Assembly: GCA_965240325.2 (NCBI GenBank)
Contig: OZ251229.1
Coordinates: 1,922,001 to 1,986,000 of the forward strand
DNA from: Rebecca billardiae RCC1528
Taxonomy: Eukaryota > Haptophyta
DNA length: 64,000 bases
Direction of reading: 5' to 3'
Shown here: piece after piece, positions 36,295-46,715 of the stretch
Numbering within the stretch: the first letter of the stretch is position 1
Layout of the letters: each line of letters starts with the position of its first letter
Notes under the pieces: generated by a model
Databases searched by the model: none
Told to the model about the DNA's origin: nothing
The model's input: the letters and a program-made list of their open reading frames with translations, nothing else
Made by a program: the position numbers and the translations under genes

Positions 36295-39057
36295 ATGCGC
36301 ACTGCGGCCATCGTGGGTTGGTCACTCCTGAGCGTTGCGGTCGTCACCGGGCGAGTCGTGGCTCCGCATTCGCTCTCATCTCTCGAGACGGGGCTGCTTG
36401 AGAAGCACTTCAGCGGGCCGGATGTTGGCCTGACGGCGGCCATGCACGAGGTGACGCTTAGCGACGCGGAGCTCGCGACGTTTGTGCCACTCGCACTCAG
36501 CATGCTGTCAGCCGAGTCGAAGCTCGAGGAGCTCGTGCTGCGCGAACGACAGAGCGATCTCTCCGTCGAGGTGGTCGAGTGGCTCGTCGGCGTGCACGAG
36601 TTCCTCGCCTCGGGCGGCCTCCACCGCTGGTGTGACACTCGGCCACAGCTGGGCGACGCAGGGCTGACGCGCGCGCAGCTCGAGCAGGCGTGCGAGTCGA
36701 TGCCTGTTGACGCGCCGCGCGGGGAGCCTGGAGGCACCCCCGTGCAGCCGGATGGCACGACCACCGCAGTCGTCGTGCCCGTCGTGATCAGCGCCTTCTT
36801 GCCGACGGCCGCGCCGATCGGCGCGCCGACACGCGAGCAGCTGGAGTCGCTGATGGTGTCTGTCAACGAGCTGTGGGCGGGGATGCAGTGGCGGACGGGG
36901 TTCCCCGGGACCCGCACGCCGCCCAAGGACGGGCCCCGACCCGACACGCGCATACGCTTCGCCCTCGCAGACGTGCAGTACGTCGACGACGCGGCGCTCG
37001 CCGCCTGCCCGGATGGCGCCGCCACGGCTTCGGCGAGCGGCGCCTATGATCGCACATGGGGCTTCGCTCGGAGCGACGTGCTCAACCTGTACGTGTGCGA
37101 CATGGGCGAGACGGCGGGCGCGTGTGCGCGCTTCGGGGGCTCTGTGTTCGTGAACACGCGGCTCGTGGCCGCGCTGGCCGGCGCCGAGGCCGCGGGCGGC
37201 GGGAGCCCGAGCGCGCAGGCGCACGCCGCGCGCATGTCGGTGGCGCACGCGCTCGGCCACGCCCTCGGCCTGCACCACACTTTCCAGGGCGGCTGTGGCC
37301 TGCAGGGCGACGGCGTGCGGGACACGCCCGCGATGCAGCTCTCGCGCCAAGGATTCACCGACTGCCCCGAGCTCTACGAGCTGATAGTCGACGAGATGAT
37401 GGCGATGCTCCCCACTCTCAAGGAGCGCACCCTCCAGAGGTGAGCCAGTGAGAGAGTGAGAGGCAGGGGGAGGGCTGGCTGGGCTGAGGGGCACTCGCGG
37501 CTGTGCAGGGCTGGCTGGCCGCTGTGCTGCGCGCGCGCCGGCCGGAGACCTAATGGCCAGCTTGCGCGTGGCGATGGGCATGGTCGCGCGGCAGACGGTC
37601 CTTTGCTACCCGGCCACCAAAGCCTGCGACGCGCCAGCGAGGTGCCTCCAGCTGTGCGCCCACTGCGGCGCCGGAGCTGATGAGCTGCGCCCTCGCCGCC
37701 CTCTCGCCCCACTGTGCCAACCCCGCACCGCACCGCACCGCTCGCAGCTATGTGGACGCAGGCTGGTCTCGCGAGCGCGCGCAGCGCGAGTGGCGGAAGA
37801 GCGAGCCGCCGCAGGGCTGGCGGCCGTACTACGAAGCGCACATGCGCACCGAGCAGGGCGCGGCGGACGACACGTGTCCGGACGCAGCCGGCTTGGACGC
37901 TGTGTACAATATCATGAGTGCGCGCACGCTGCACGCGCACGCTGCGGGTGGTTGGCGCGGGCGCGTCTCGCGCGCCGTGCGCACGTCCGCGCGCGATGCA
38001 GCGCGCGCTGCGTGACACCTCCGTCCCGCCGCGCCCGCGGCCGTCCCCAGGCTACTCGTACTGCGGCGTGCGCTTCTCCGCTGGGCAAGTGGCGCGCATG
38101 CACGCGCTCGCGCTGAGCGACGCGGCTCCGTGGCGCGCGCTCACGAATCGAGCGAGCATCTTCCGCCCGTCCGAGGAGCGGCGGCGGTGGCGGCTCGTCG
38201 GCGTTGGCCGCTGTGCCGAGCGTGCGACTGTGGAGACGCGCGTCGCTCAGCTGGACGAGTGTCTCGCGCACGGCGCCGCGCCGCAGCTGGATGACGGCAG
38301 CCCGCGGCTCGTCTCCGCGGCGGCGGACGGGAGCTGCCAAGTGTTCGCAGCGCCAGCTGCGGACTGCCTGCACCCGGAGGCCCTGAGCGACCGCCCGGGC
38401 CGATGGCTCACCTACGCGCGGCGCGCCGAGAGCGCGCCCGAGCGCAACGACGCGTGGGTGGCGGAGAGCGGCTCGAGTGCGAGCGTCGAGCTCTCGGCGC
38501 GGGCCATCGAGCCAGGCACAGTCCTTGTCGCTCGCATCCGCGACGACCCGTTCCTAAGCAGTGCCGACAACTGGGCCGCGGTGTACCCTGCAGGCGCGAG
38601 CGCGACGACGGCCGAGGACGTGCCCGTGGACGGGCGGGTGTACTCACTGGGGACACTGCCCACAGTGGCGGCGGACGAGGCAGGCCGGCGCAAGACGCGC
38701 GAGCTGCGGCTGGACGCGCCGCCCGCGCACGGCGTGTACGCAGTGCGCGTGCACTGCTGTGCCGGCTTTGCCCCACTCCTCGGCGGCCAAGCGAGCCAGC
38801 GCGCCACGTTCCTCGTGAGCGAGGACCCGACCGAGCGGCAGCGCTTCGTGGAGTATATCGAGCGCGGCGAGGATCCGGCGGGGTGGAAGGGCGGGCACCA
38901 AGGGGGGCTGATCACGGCGCTCGTCTTTTGCGTCGTCGCGCTCGTCTGCGTGCTCGCAGGCGCGGTGTGGACGGTCCTCGCGCGGCACACGGGCGCTGGC
39001 AGCGGGCTGTCCTGCTGCTGCGAACCGGACGAGGCGGCCGGGGCGGAGCAGTACTAA
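36295..39057 (+). CDS. M43-type zincin paralogue lacking the catalytic Glu (probable pseudoprotease), membrane-anchored, 3 exons
   Basis: Exons 36295-37439, 37748-37917 and 38051-39057 give 773 aa; both introns are GT-AG. The N-terminal MRTAAIVGWSLLSVAVVTG is a signal peptide (an in-frame ATG at 36253 would add 14 residues). In the protease domain the zinc motif reads HALGHALGLHH: the three zinc-ligand His of HExxHxxGxxH are kept, but the general-base Glu is Ala. GVRDTPAM and the Met-turn segment YNIM|SYSY, followed by FSAGQVARMH, match M43 (pappalysin/cytophagalysin-like) proteins. The C-terminal half contains a module with SADNWAAVYPAG and VHCCAGFAPL shared with the gene at 39960-42308, then one transmembrane helix (LITALVFCVVALVCVLAGAV) and a Cys-rich tail. 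Expected to bind Zn but not cleave peptides: a decoy, regulator or adhesion role is inferred. Confidence 0.85.
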
Positions 39058-39959
39058 CGGGCGAGCCGCCACAACTCATCGTCTGCAATTGTCGTGCCGA
39101 ACAGGGATCGGTCACGGCGGATGGAAACGACACTCGCGACAGGCGTCGGACGTATCGTCCGTGAATGCTGCGCTATCAGTCAGTCATTCTCGAGGCCTAA
39201 TATGACACGTCGACAGTGACCTGCCGGTGACTAGTCGTAAGTCGGACTCACGAGTCCCGGCGGACGGTCGACGGCGTCACAGCAGCCATCACACGCACTA
39301 CTGGCATCTTACAGCGATCGAGGACCGTGTCATCTGCACTGTCTACTAGCGCAGTCTTAGCACGCGGCGCAATACTACCGCCGCAATATAATAATAGCAG
39401 TACTGATGAGCCGCCCTCGGACCAGCCAGACGGATACTGCTACTGATTACTGATCGCCGACCGGACTACTCGCACTAGTCGCAGGCTTCACACCGCGATC
39501 TCAGAGTGAGTAGTGACGAGAGAGTGAGTGGGCCCACCGGGCCAGCCGGCCAGCTAGAGCTTATTTGTCTGTTGTCAGCTCGTCCGGCCCGCCTCAGTCT
39601 AGTCGGAGCCTCTCAGAGACAGAGTCAGTAGACGGCTCGCTCGGCCGAGCGGCGCTGCCAGCGACGGCAGATCAAGCCATCACAAGGCCGAAGGCGGTCG
39701 ACCGGACACCGGTCGCGGGACGGCGCAGGCTTCGCGGGGCGGACGGTTGAAACTAACTGATGGCACCATCACTTGCGGGGCCAAATAGGCCGACGGTTGG
39801 CGCCAGCCGCGCCAGCAGACGTTGCGTGTTTATTGTCCGCTTCGGCGCCCTGAGCCCGTGGGGCGTGGCCGTGTTACTCACTGCGTTCACTGCCGTGCTG
39901 CGCAGTCATCGCGCTCGGTCGGTGGCGACGTCGCGCGCCGCCCGAATCAAAGCGCCAGA
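39058..39959. other. Spacer between convergent M43 paralogues
   Basis: About 900 bp of moderate-GC sequence with no domain-bearing ORF and no obvious repeat. It separates the 3' ends of the two zincin genes. Confidence 0.5.
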
Positions 39960-42308
39960 TCAAAGCATCCTCCCCAGCGGCGGCGCCGGCTCACCCGCCT
40001 GCCGCGGCACTGCTGCCGATGCCGCTGGCTCAGCAGGGCGCCGTGCCCAGCCGCGGCGCGCCCCTGCCACGACTCGGAGCGCTGCGGCCACCGCCGCCAC
40101 AAGCACGGCCAGCAAAGCGGCAGCGTTTGTGACGGCGCGCGCCGTCGCGCCGTCGCCGCCGTCGTCCGCGCGCGCCGCCCCCTCGTCGCGGCGGAGCCAC
40201 CAGCCCCCGGACCCGCCCCCGGACGCCGTCACGTGGATGTGCGCGAGTGGCGCCAGGTCGGTGTAGCCGTTGCAGCACAGCAGCTTGACAACGTAGTCGC
40301 CCGGGTGCGCGGGCGCTGTGAGCGTCGCGACGCGGACGGTGCGCCCGTCAGCGAGCACGTCGGCGACGCCGGCCGCGCTGATCGGGAGCTCGCTCAGCGG
40401 CTCGGCGGTGCGGCCGTACAGGGCCGCCAGCCCGTCCTCCATCCTGAACACGCCCAGCCAGTTGTCCGCCGACACGAGGTACGGGTCATCCACCACGAGC
40501 GCCTGGAAGGCCTGGCCCGCGCCCACGGTGCGGGAGGAGAGAAGCGCGGACCCGTCTGCGGAGAGGAGGTGGAGCTCGGCGGCGCTGCCGAGCGGCGAGA
40601 GCGGGCGGCGCGAGGCCGCGCCGGGCACGCTCACGTACGTCGTGAACGTGCGCCCGGGCTGCAGCGGGGCGAGCCCCCCCGGCTGCACGCACGCGGCCGC
40701 GGCCGCTGCCCCGAACGCGAGGCACTGTCCAGTCTGCCACTCATGGGAGACGGCCGCGCCCGCGCCGTGCACGCCGAGCGCCCACGCAAGACAGTCGTCG
40801 AGGGCGACGCCGGCCCCGGCGTCGACCGCGCCGCCCGCGGCGCACACGCCCGCCCCCGCCACGCCGAACCGCGCGCGCGCCGCAGACTGCCCCCAGATCT
40901 TCGGGCGCGCGAACGCCATCACGGTGTGCACGCGCGCCACCTGCCCGGCCGTGAGCGAGTTTCGGCACTCGTCGAAGTTGTAGCCCATCAGGTTGTAGGG
41001 CTGGGGCGGCGCGCGCGCGGCGCGGCGGGTGGGCGGGCGGGGCGGGGCCGGCGCAGCGCGCGGGTGAGGCGCCGTGCGCACACGCTCCGCGCGGTGCAGG
41101 CAGGCGTCGTCGCCCCTGCCTGAGCGCACGGCGCGCGCTTGCGCGCGCGCGCGCCGCGCTGGCCGCGCGCGCCGCGCGCGCCGCGCGCTCACGTCATCCT
41201 TGCCAGGCATGCCCGGACACGTGTCGTCCGGGTCGATGGTCGGCTTCGCGGCGAAGGCGGGGCAGCCCTGCCACGCGGACGCGCTCGACATCGCCGGCGT
41301 GTCCTCCACCTCGTCCCCCTCGCGCGAGCACCCGCCGTTGAACACGTGCCTCAGCCCGAGGGCATGGCCGGCCTCGTGTGCCAACACCACGCCGCGCTGG
41401 CTCGCGTCGGCGAGCGTGTCAGGGTCGAGCCAGATCGAGGCGTCGCGCTGGTGCGCGGGGTAGGTGGGCGGGTTGGCGTACCCGCCGCCATGGCTCGTGC
41501 CCGGCGGGTTGATGTCGCACACGAACACATTGACTACCTGCTCCGGGTCGAGGCCGAACGCAGACACGTGCTCGCGCGCGCGCGCGAGGTCGGCCGTCGT
41601 GTGGTCACACGCCGCGCGCGCGCCGTCGGGCGCACGCGTGAGGGCGACGAAGCGGAAGCGGACGCGCGCGTCGACGCGCTCGCCACCGAGGATCCCCCGC
41701 GCGTACGTCCCCGCCGGCCGCGCGTGCATCCCTGCCAGCAGCTCGTTGAGCCGCGCGAGCGTCGGCAGAACGTCGGCCTCCCGCGCCTTTGGGCTGAGCA
41801 GATGGAAGGCGACCGGCACCTCGACGAAGGTGGAGGCGTCGTCCGAGGCGAGCGCCGCGTCCTTCTCGAGCGCACGCGCAGTCGCGCCCGCCGCCGCCGA
41901 CGACGACGCGCCGCCGCCCGCCTTCGCCGCCGAGCACAGCGCGCCGAGCTGCGCGGCGCTCAGGCCCACCTCGTCGTCGCCGCTCGCCGGGTCGGCCGCG
42001 TACGCGGCGCACCAGCCGGCGAAGTGGCCGGTGTCGTGGAAGTCCTGCGCGCTGCCGAGAAGCTCGAGCATCGGCTCGTTCAGCCAGTCGTGCGCCGTCA
42101 TCAGCGCATCCAGCGTCGTCTCGCCAGTCAAAATGCGCGGCAGCAGCGGGCTGACGCGCGCGCGCTCGGCGGCGGTGAGGGGCTCCTCTTCGTCCGGCAG
42201 CTCGGGCTGGAGGGAGCGGCCCCGCGACGGCGCGCGCGGCGGAGCCGTCCGCGTGCCCGAGCACAGCGCGGCCCCCGCGAGCAGCAGCAGCAGCGGGACG
42301 CGCGGCAT
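39960..42308 (-). CDS. M43 (pappalysin/cytophagalysin-like) metalloprotease, membrane-anchored, 2 exons
   Basis: Exons are 42308-41193 and 41000-39960 (718 aa); the 192-bp GT-AG intron is phase 0 and in frame, so an unspliced reading is also open. The signal peptide MPRVPLLLLLAGAALCSG fixes the start; the frame upstream lacks ATG. A conserved N-terminal helical domain, shared with the paralogue, precedes the catalytic domain. Zinc site HEAGHALGLRH (HExxHxxGxxH), then GDEVEDTPAM, CPGMPGKDD|PYNLMGYNFDEC (Met-turn) and LTAGQVARVH are all typical of M43 enzymes. The C-terminal part has the SADNWLGVFRMEDG...VKLLCCNGY module and a hydrophobic anchor (NAAALLAVLVAAVAAALRVV) with a basic stop. Likely a cell-surface or secretory-pathway endopeptidase. 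Divergent from the DUF5690-like gene (231 bp). Confidence 0.88.
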   Translation of the reverse strand: MPRVPLLLLLAGAALCSGTRTAPPRAPSRGRSLQPELPDEEEPLTAAERARVSPLLPRILTGETTLDALMTAHDWLNEPMLELLGSAQDFHDTGHFAGWCAAYAADPASGDDEVGLSAAQLGALCSAAKAGGGASSSAAAGATARALEKDAALASDDASTFVEVPVAFHLLSPKAREADVLPTLARLNELLAGMHARPAGTYARGILGGERVDARVRFRFVALTRAPDGARAACDHTTADLARAREHVSAFGLDPEQVVNVFVCDINPPGTSHGGGYANPPTYPAHQRDASIWLDPDTLADASQRGVVLAHEAGHALGLRHVFNGGCSREGDEVEDTPAMSSASAWQGCPAFAAKPTIDPDDTCPGMPGKDDVSARRARRARPARRARAQARAVRSGRGDDACLHRAERVRTAPHPRAAPAPPRPPTRRAARAPPQPYNLMGYNFDECRNSLTAGQVARVHTVMAFARPKIWGQSAARARFGVAGAGVCAAGGAVDAGAGVALDDCLAWALGVHGAGAAVSHEWQTGQCLAFGAAAAAACVQPGGLAPLQPGRTFTTYVSVPGAASRRPLSPLGSAAELHLLSADGSALLSSRTVGAGQAFQALVVDDPYLVSADNWLGVFRMEDGLAALYGRTAEPLSELPISAAGVADVLADGRTVRVATLTAPAHPGDYVVKLLCCNGYTDLAPLAHIHVTASGGGSGGWWLRRDEGAARADDGGDGATARAVTNAAALLAVLVAAVAAALRVVAGARRGWARRPAEPAASAAVPRQAGEPAPPLGRML

Positions 42309-42539
42309 GCCCGTTCCTTCCGTCCGCGATGTACCCGTTTTACGAGGCTCGTCAATCAATTGATCCGGTCAATCCGGTCGCACCGGTGACCGGGTTCCAC
42401 CGTACCACAGCATGGTGCACGACGGTCCGATGGGCGCGCGAGTCGCGCGCCCGTGATTCCTTTGGTGGCTTGCGCTCGTCTTGGTGGCTCGCGCTCGTCC
42501 ACCACGTGACCCAAGCATCAGTCACGCGCTGGGGGCGCG
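42309..42539. promoter_or_regulatory. Divergent promoter between M43 protease and DUF5690-like gene
   Basis: 231 bp between outward-facing start codons. It contains a short imperfect direct repeat (TTGGTGGCTTGCGCTCGTC and TTGGTGGCTCGCGCTCGTC, about 42462-42499) that could be a repeated cis-element. Confidence 0.5.
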
Positions 42540-44078
42540 ATGCCTCTAGTCCTCCCGCCGCCGTACGGCCACTCCGACTTTGCGATCGCGGTGCAGCTCG
42601 CGCTGCGCGCCTTCCTCTTCTACACGTTCGTGCAGATCATCAAGATGTGCGCGTTCGGGACATCGTGGGCGGGGGAGACGTTTGGCTCGATGGACATGAA
42701 GGCCGCGCTCGGGATCGCGCAGACCATCGGCTATTTCGTCGGCCACTGGGTTGAGATGCTCATCGTGCCAAAGCTGGTCCGCCGGCAGCTCGCGCCGGCA
42801 GCCGCCGCGCTCGTGTTGGGCTCGGGCGGCGTGCTCGCCGTGGGCTGTGCGCTCCCAGTGCCTGCGTTACCCGTGTGTATGTTCTTCAGCTGCGTCATCC
42901 TCGCCAATGCGTGGGGCCTGATGGTGCGCTTCACGGAGGGGCGCGCGCGCACGGACGCCATCGTGTCGATGCTCAACTTCACGTACATCGGAATGAACGG
43001 CGTGGTGAAGGCGACGGCGCAGTGGCTGGTGATGCACGGCCTCTCGCCGCGTGCGATGGTGGCGGGCTTCTGCCTCTTCGCCATGGCTGGCGGCTCGGTC
43101 ATGGCCGCCGCCCTGGCGAGGGTGCCGCCGCCCTCCTCAGCCGACCTCGCGCTGCGCTGCGCTCGCGATGAGATGCGCTCGGTGCGCGCGGACGGCTGCG
43201 CGCTGCTGGCGCGCCACGGCGTGGGGTTGAGCCTGGTCCTGCTCACGTACATGGTGGTGGGCGTGCTGCGCACCGTCCGCGACTACTACGAGAAGGAGCT
43301 CTTCGACGCCGTCGGCATGGACGACCGCCCCACCGCGACGGCGGTGGCGGAGCTGATCTGCGGCATGGCGGTGCTGTGCATGACCGGTCTGCTCGCCTTC
43401 ATCGCAGACAGCTGGCGCGCGCTCAACGTCATCCTGGTGTGCAGCGCGATGGGCGGCGCGATGACCGCCGTGGTCACCCTCGCGTGGCGCGCGGGCATGG
43501 TCGGCGGGTTCGTGTGGGTGCTTGGCGTGGGCATGGCCATCTTCGTGCCCTACGTGTCGCTGGGCACCGTGCTGTTTGACCGGCTGCTCGCCGCTGCGCA
43601 CGAGCACCTCACGTCCTCCCTTATCATCATCGTGGGCGACGTGTTGGTCATGTTCGCGACCGTGGGCGCGCTCGCCAGGCTGAGGGCGCGCGGGCAGAGC
43701 GGCGAGGCCGACGCGGGCTCGGGTCGGGACGGCGGCATCGCCGCCTTCTTTGCAGACCGCTGCGTCGAGTCTGGCGTGGCCACGGCGACGATGACCGTCC
43801 TCGCCGTGGGCGCGTTCGCGACATCGATTACGCGGGCACTGCGCGCGCATGGCAGCGGCAACGCCAACGAGCTGGGCAAAACGTCACCGCCGCAGGTGTC
43901 CGATGCGACCGATGGCCACGTCCCTCGCGTGCTGGGCGGGGCCACCGTCGTCCCTGCTCAGGCGGACGACGAGCCAGAGGCTCTGATGGTCTCAGCACCG
44001 TCGAGCCCTACCCAGCTGCCAGCCAGCAGCAGCCGCAGGCATCATTTCATCGTCTCATCATCGTCGTCATTATTCTGA
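42540..44078 (+). CDS. DUF5690/MFS-like polytopic membrane protein
   Basis: 512 aa, no intron. There are about 10-12 hydrophobic segments. Motifs recall the DUF5690 branch of the MFS fold: KAALGIAQTIGYFVGHWVEM (family: alternate helix ending in GK/GH), NAWGLMVRFTEGRARTDAIV (glycine-to-EGRR loop) and RTVRDYYEKELFDAVG (family RxxRDNFxxEIW). The last ~100 residues are polar and low-complexity with a Ser-rich end. Transported substrate unknown. The stop is 111 bp from the convergent ARM-BTB gene. Confidence 0.7.
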   Translation: MPLVLPPPYGHSDFAIAVQLALRAFLFYTFVQIIKMCAFGTSWAGETFGSMDMKAALGIAQTIGYFVGHWVEMLIVPKLVRRQLAPAAAALVLGSGGVLAVGCALPVPALPVCMFFSCVILANAWGLMVRFTEGRARTDAIVSMLNFTYIGMNGVVKATAQWLVMHGLSPRAMVAGFCLFAMAGGSVMAAALARVPPPSSADLALRCARDEMRSVRADGCALLARHGVGLSLVLLTYMVVGVLRTVRDYYEKELFDAVGMDDRPTATAVAELICGMAVLCMTGLLAFIADSWRALNVILVCSAMGGAMTAVVTLAWRAGMVGGFVWVLGVGMAIFVPYVSLGTVLFDRLLAAAHEHLTSSLIIIVGDVLVMFATVGALARLRARGQSGEADAGSGRDGGIAAFFADRCVESGVATATMTVLAVGAFATSITRALRAHGSGNANELGKTSPPQVSDATDGHVPRVLGGATVVPAQADDEPEALMVSAPSSPTQLPASSSRRHHFIVSSSSSLF

Positions 44079-44189
44079 TGACGGCGACTGAGATGATATA
44101 CGAGGCGTACGTCTGCATGACTGGTGGCCTGCTCATCAGTAACGACTCATCAGAGATCGGACATCGGTGACGAGTTGGACTCACGTGCG

Positions 44190-46715
44190 TCACTGCACGC
44201 GCTGGCGCTTGGCCGACGAGAGCTGCGTGGCCATGTCCACGGCCAGTGCCTCCATCAGCTCGAACGCCTCCGCCGGGTCGTCGCGCTTGAACACCGACCA
44301 CTGCTCCTGCTTCACGATCACGGCGATCTGCTCCTTCGCCAGCTTGCGCACGCCCTCCACCACACGCGCGCACCCGCCCGCCGCCTTGGCGTGCCGCAGC
44401 AGGTCGAGGCAGTTGTCCACGTCCAGCCCGGCGAGCAGCACGTCCTCGCACCGCTGCACGACGCCGAGCAGCACGTCGCCCTCAGCAAAGGCGCGCGTGC
44501 CCGCCGAGGCTGCAGCGGGTGGCGGCTGCAGCTTGCTCGCCAGCCGCAGCAGCTCGAGCAGCACCGACGGCTCGGTCGGCAGCGGCGCCACGCCCGCCGA
44601 GTGCAGCTGGCGCAGCAGCGCCTCGTGCGCCGCCGAGCTGAAGTCCGGGTCGGCGTCCACCTCGCGCTGGCTGCCCTCAGACAGGCTGCCATGCAGCTGG
44701 CGCGCGTAGTACTGCGAGTGCTCCGCCAGCAGCAGCCGGCTCGCGCCCAGCTCGGTGCCGTCCGCGCACCGCAGCACCACGTCGTGCTGCCGCGAGGGCG
44801 CGCCCACCGCGTCGCCCAGCGAGCGCAGCCGCGCGTGCGCGCCGCGCAGCTCCGCATCGCAGTCGGACAGTCGCACGTGCGTCTCGCCCGCAGAGGCTAG
44901 CGCACGCCGACGTACATCCACGCTGCCGCACAGCAGAATCTCGAGGGCATCCAGCGCGTGCTGCCGAGCCTCGCGAGCGCGAGCGCCGCCGTCGGCATCG
45001 CCCTCCACAGTAGCGCAGCTGTGCACCAGGCCTAGCAGCGCGCTGACCAGACCTGGAGTGCAGGCGATGGCAGCGCGCTGCGCGGTGCAGTAGGTGACCA
45101 AGCTGAGCAGGGTGACAGCGGCATGCGCTGCGATCTCGCGTGATGCAGCCGAGCCGTCACGCACGTGCAGCAGCGGCACGAGAGCGTCGCACCCGCCGTC
45201 AGCAATGAGCGAGGCGCGGCACTGCTGAGTCGCTTTCGTGCAGAGGCGGATGACGTTGGCTGCGCTACGGACCACGTCGACGTTGGCCGAGCGCAGCAGC
45301 GCCACGAGCGCCGGTATGGCGCCAGCATCGGCGATCGGCGGGCACAGCGTGCCAGTGTGGGCGAGCCAGTAGAGCGCCACTGCCGCCTGGTACTGCATGT
45401 CCTCATTGGCCGAGCTCAGCAGCGGCACGAATGCCGGGATGGCGCCAGCATCGGCGATCGGCGCGCGTAGCGAGTCGGCAACGCCGAGGCAGCCGAGCGC
45501 AGCTGCCACCTGGCACTGCAGGTCCTCATTGGCCGATCGCAGCAGCGGTATGAGCGCCGGTATGGCGCCGGCCTCAGCGATCTGTGTGCGCAGCGCGTCG
45601 GTCTGGCCGAGCCAGCTGAGCGCCACTGCCGCCTGGCGCTGCACGTCCTCATTGGCCGAGCTCAGCAGCGGCACGAGTGCCGGGATGGCGCCAGCATCGG
45701 CGATCGGCGGGCGCAGCGTGTCCGTAAGGCAGAGCAACTTGAGAGCAATCGCCGCCTGGCGCTGCACGCCCTCATTGGCCGAGCTCAGCAGCTGCACGAG
45801 TGCCGGGATGGCGCCAGCATCGGCGATCGGCGGGCGCAGCGTGTCCGTAAGGCAGAGCAACTTGAGAGCAATCGCCGCCTCACGCTGCACGCCCTCATTG
45901 GCCGAGCTCAGCAGCGGCACGAGTGCCGGGATGGCGCCAGCATCGGCGATCGGCGGGCGCAGCGTGTCCGTAAGGCAGAGCAACTTGAGAGCAATCGCCG
46001 CCTCACGCTGCACGCCCTCATTGGCCGAGCTCAGCAGCGGTATGAGCGCCGGTATGGCGCCGGCCTCAGCGATCGGTGCGCGCAACGCGTCCGTCTGGCC
46101 GAGCCAGCCGAATGCCACTGCCGCCTGGCGCTGCACGCCCTCATTGGCCGAGCCGAGCAGTGACACGAGCGCCGGTATGGCGTCGGCCTCGGCGATCGGC
46201 GGGTGCAGCGTGCCAGTGTGGGCGAGCCAGATGAGCGCGATTGCCGCCTCGCGCTGCACGCCCTCATTGGCCGATCGCAGCAGCGGCACGAGTGCCGGGA
46301 TGGCGCCGGCCTCGGCCATCTGTGCGCGCGTCGCGTCGCTTTGGCCGAGAGCGCCCAGAGCAGCTGCAGCCTCGTGCTGCACGCGCTCGTGGTCGGACCC
46401 CAGCAGCAGCACGAGCGGTGGAATGGCCCCGGCGTCCACGAGCGCACTGCGCACGTCCCGATGCACGCCGAGGCCCGCCACGGCACGCGCCGCGGCGGCC
46501 TGCACGCCGGCAGCGCGATCGGGCGCGAGGAGCTGCACCAGCTCCGGCAGAGCCCGCGAGCCAATGATCACTGCCGCGTCAACGTCCTTCTCGCCATACT
46601 TGGCGCCAAACGGCTCGAGCGCGACGATCAGAGTCTGTGCTCTCGGCTTCTTGGGGCGCATGGCCTTGACCAGCTTGGCAATCGCCTCCTGCCCGACCGG
46701 CGTGATGGTGGCCAT
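44190..46715 (-). CDS. Armadillo-repeat/BTB protein
   Basis: 841 aa in one exon. The start MATITPVGQEAIAKLV is the first ATG that begins coherent sequence. Residues about 50-550 hold about 12 tandem 41-residue ARM repeats of the form DAGAIPALVPLLxSANEGVQ. Three consecutive repeats (about + 45645-46020) are almost identical at DNA level with a 123-bp period, indicating recent expansion. Residues about 640-740 form a BTB/POZ-like domain (HDVVLRCADGTELGASRLLL ... HSQYYARQL). The ARM-plus-BTB architecture is known from plant ARIA/ABAP1-type proteins, which act as scaffolds, some as CUL3 adaptors. Here the BTB is C-terminal as in those. The protein ends in a basic KRQRVQ. Confidence 0.85.
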   Translation of the reverse strand: MATITPVGQEAIAKLVKAMRPKKPRAQTLIVALEPFGAKYGEKDVDAAVIIGSRALPELVQLLAPDRAAGVQAAAARAVAGLGVHRDVRSALVDAGAIPPLVLLLGSDHERVQHEAAAALGALGQSDATRAQMAEAGAIPALVPLLRSANEGVQREAAIALIWLAHTGTLHPPIAEADAIPALVSLLGSANEGVQRQAAVAFGWLGQTDALRAPIAEAGAIPALIPLLSSANEGVQREAAIALKLLCLTDTLRPPIADAGAIPALVPLLSSANEGVQREAAIALKLLCLTDTLRPPIADAGAIPALVQLLSSANEGVQRQAAIALKLLCLTDTLRPPIADAGAIPALVPLLSSANEDVQRQAAVALSWLGQTDALRTQIAEAGAIPALIPLLRSANEDLQCQVAAALGCLGVADSLRAPIADAGAIPAFVPLLSSANEDMQYQAAVALYWLAHTGTLCPPIADAGAIPALVALLRSANVDVVRSAANVIRLCTKATQQCRASLIADGGCDALVPLLHVRDGSAASREIAAHAAVTLLSLVTYCTAQRAAIACTPGLVSALLGLVHSCATVEGDADGGARAREARQHALDALEILLCGSVDVRRRALASAGETHVRLSDCDAELRGAHARLRSLGDAVGAPSRQHDVVLRCADGTELGASRLLLAEHSQYYARQLHGSLSEGSQREVDADPDFSSAAHEALLRQLHSAGVAPLPTEPSVLLELLRLASKLQPPPAAASAGTRAFAEGDVLLGVVQRCEDVLLAGLDVDNCLDLLRHAKAAGGCARVVEGVRKLAKEQIAVIVKQEQWSVFKRDDPAEAFELMEALAVDMATQLSSAKRQRVQ
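45645..46140. repeat. Near-identical 123-bp tandem repeats inside the ARM-BTB gene
   Basis: The landmark CTCATTGGCCGAGCTCAGCA recurs at about 45648, 45771, 45894 and 46017 with exact 123-bp spacing. The units between differ at only a few bases. 123 bp equals 41 codons, one ARM repeat. Confidence 0.9.

Noticed and set aside
35568-37025. 485-codon minus frame across the M43 pseudoprotease N-terminus
   Set aside because: Antisense shadow, Ser/Arg/Thr-rich, no domain; the + strand has signal peptide and zincin motifs.
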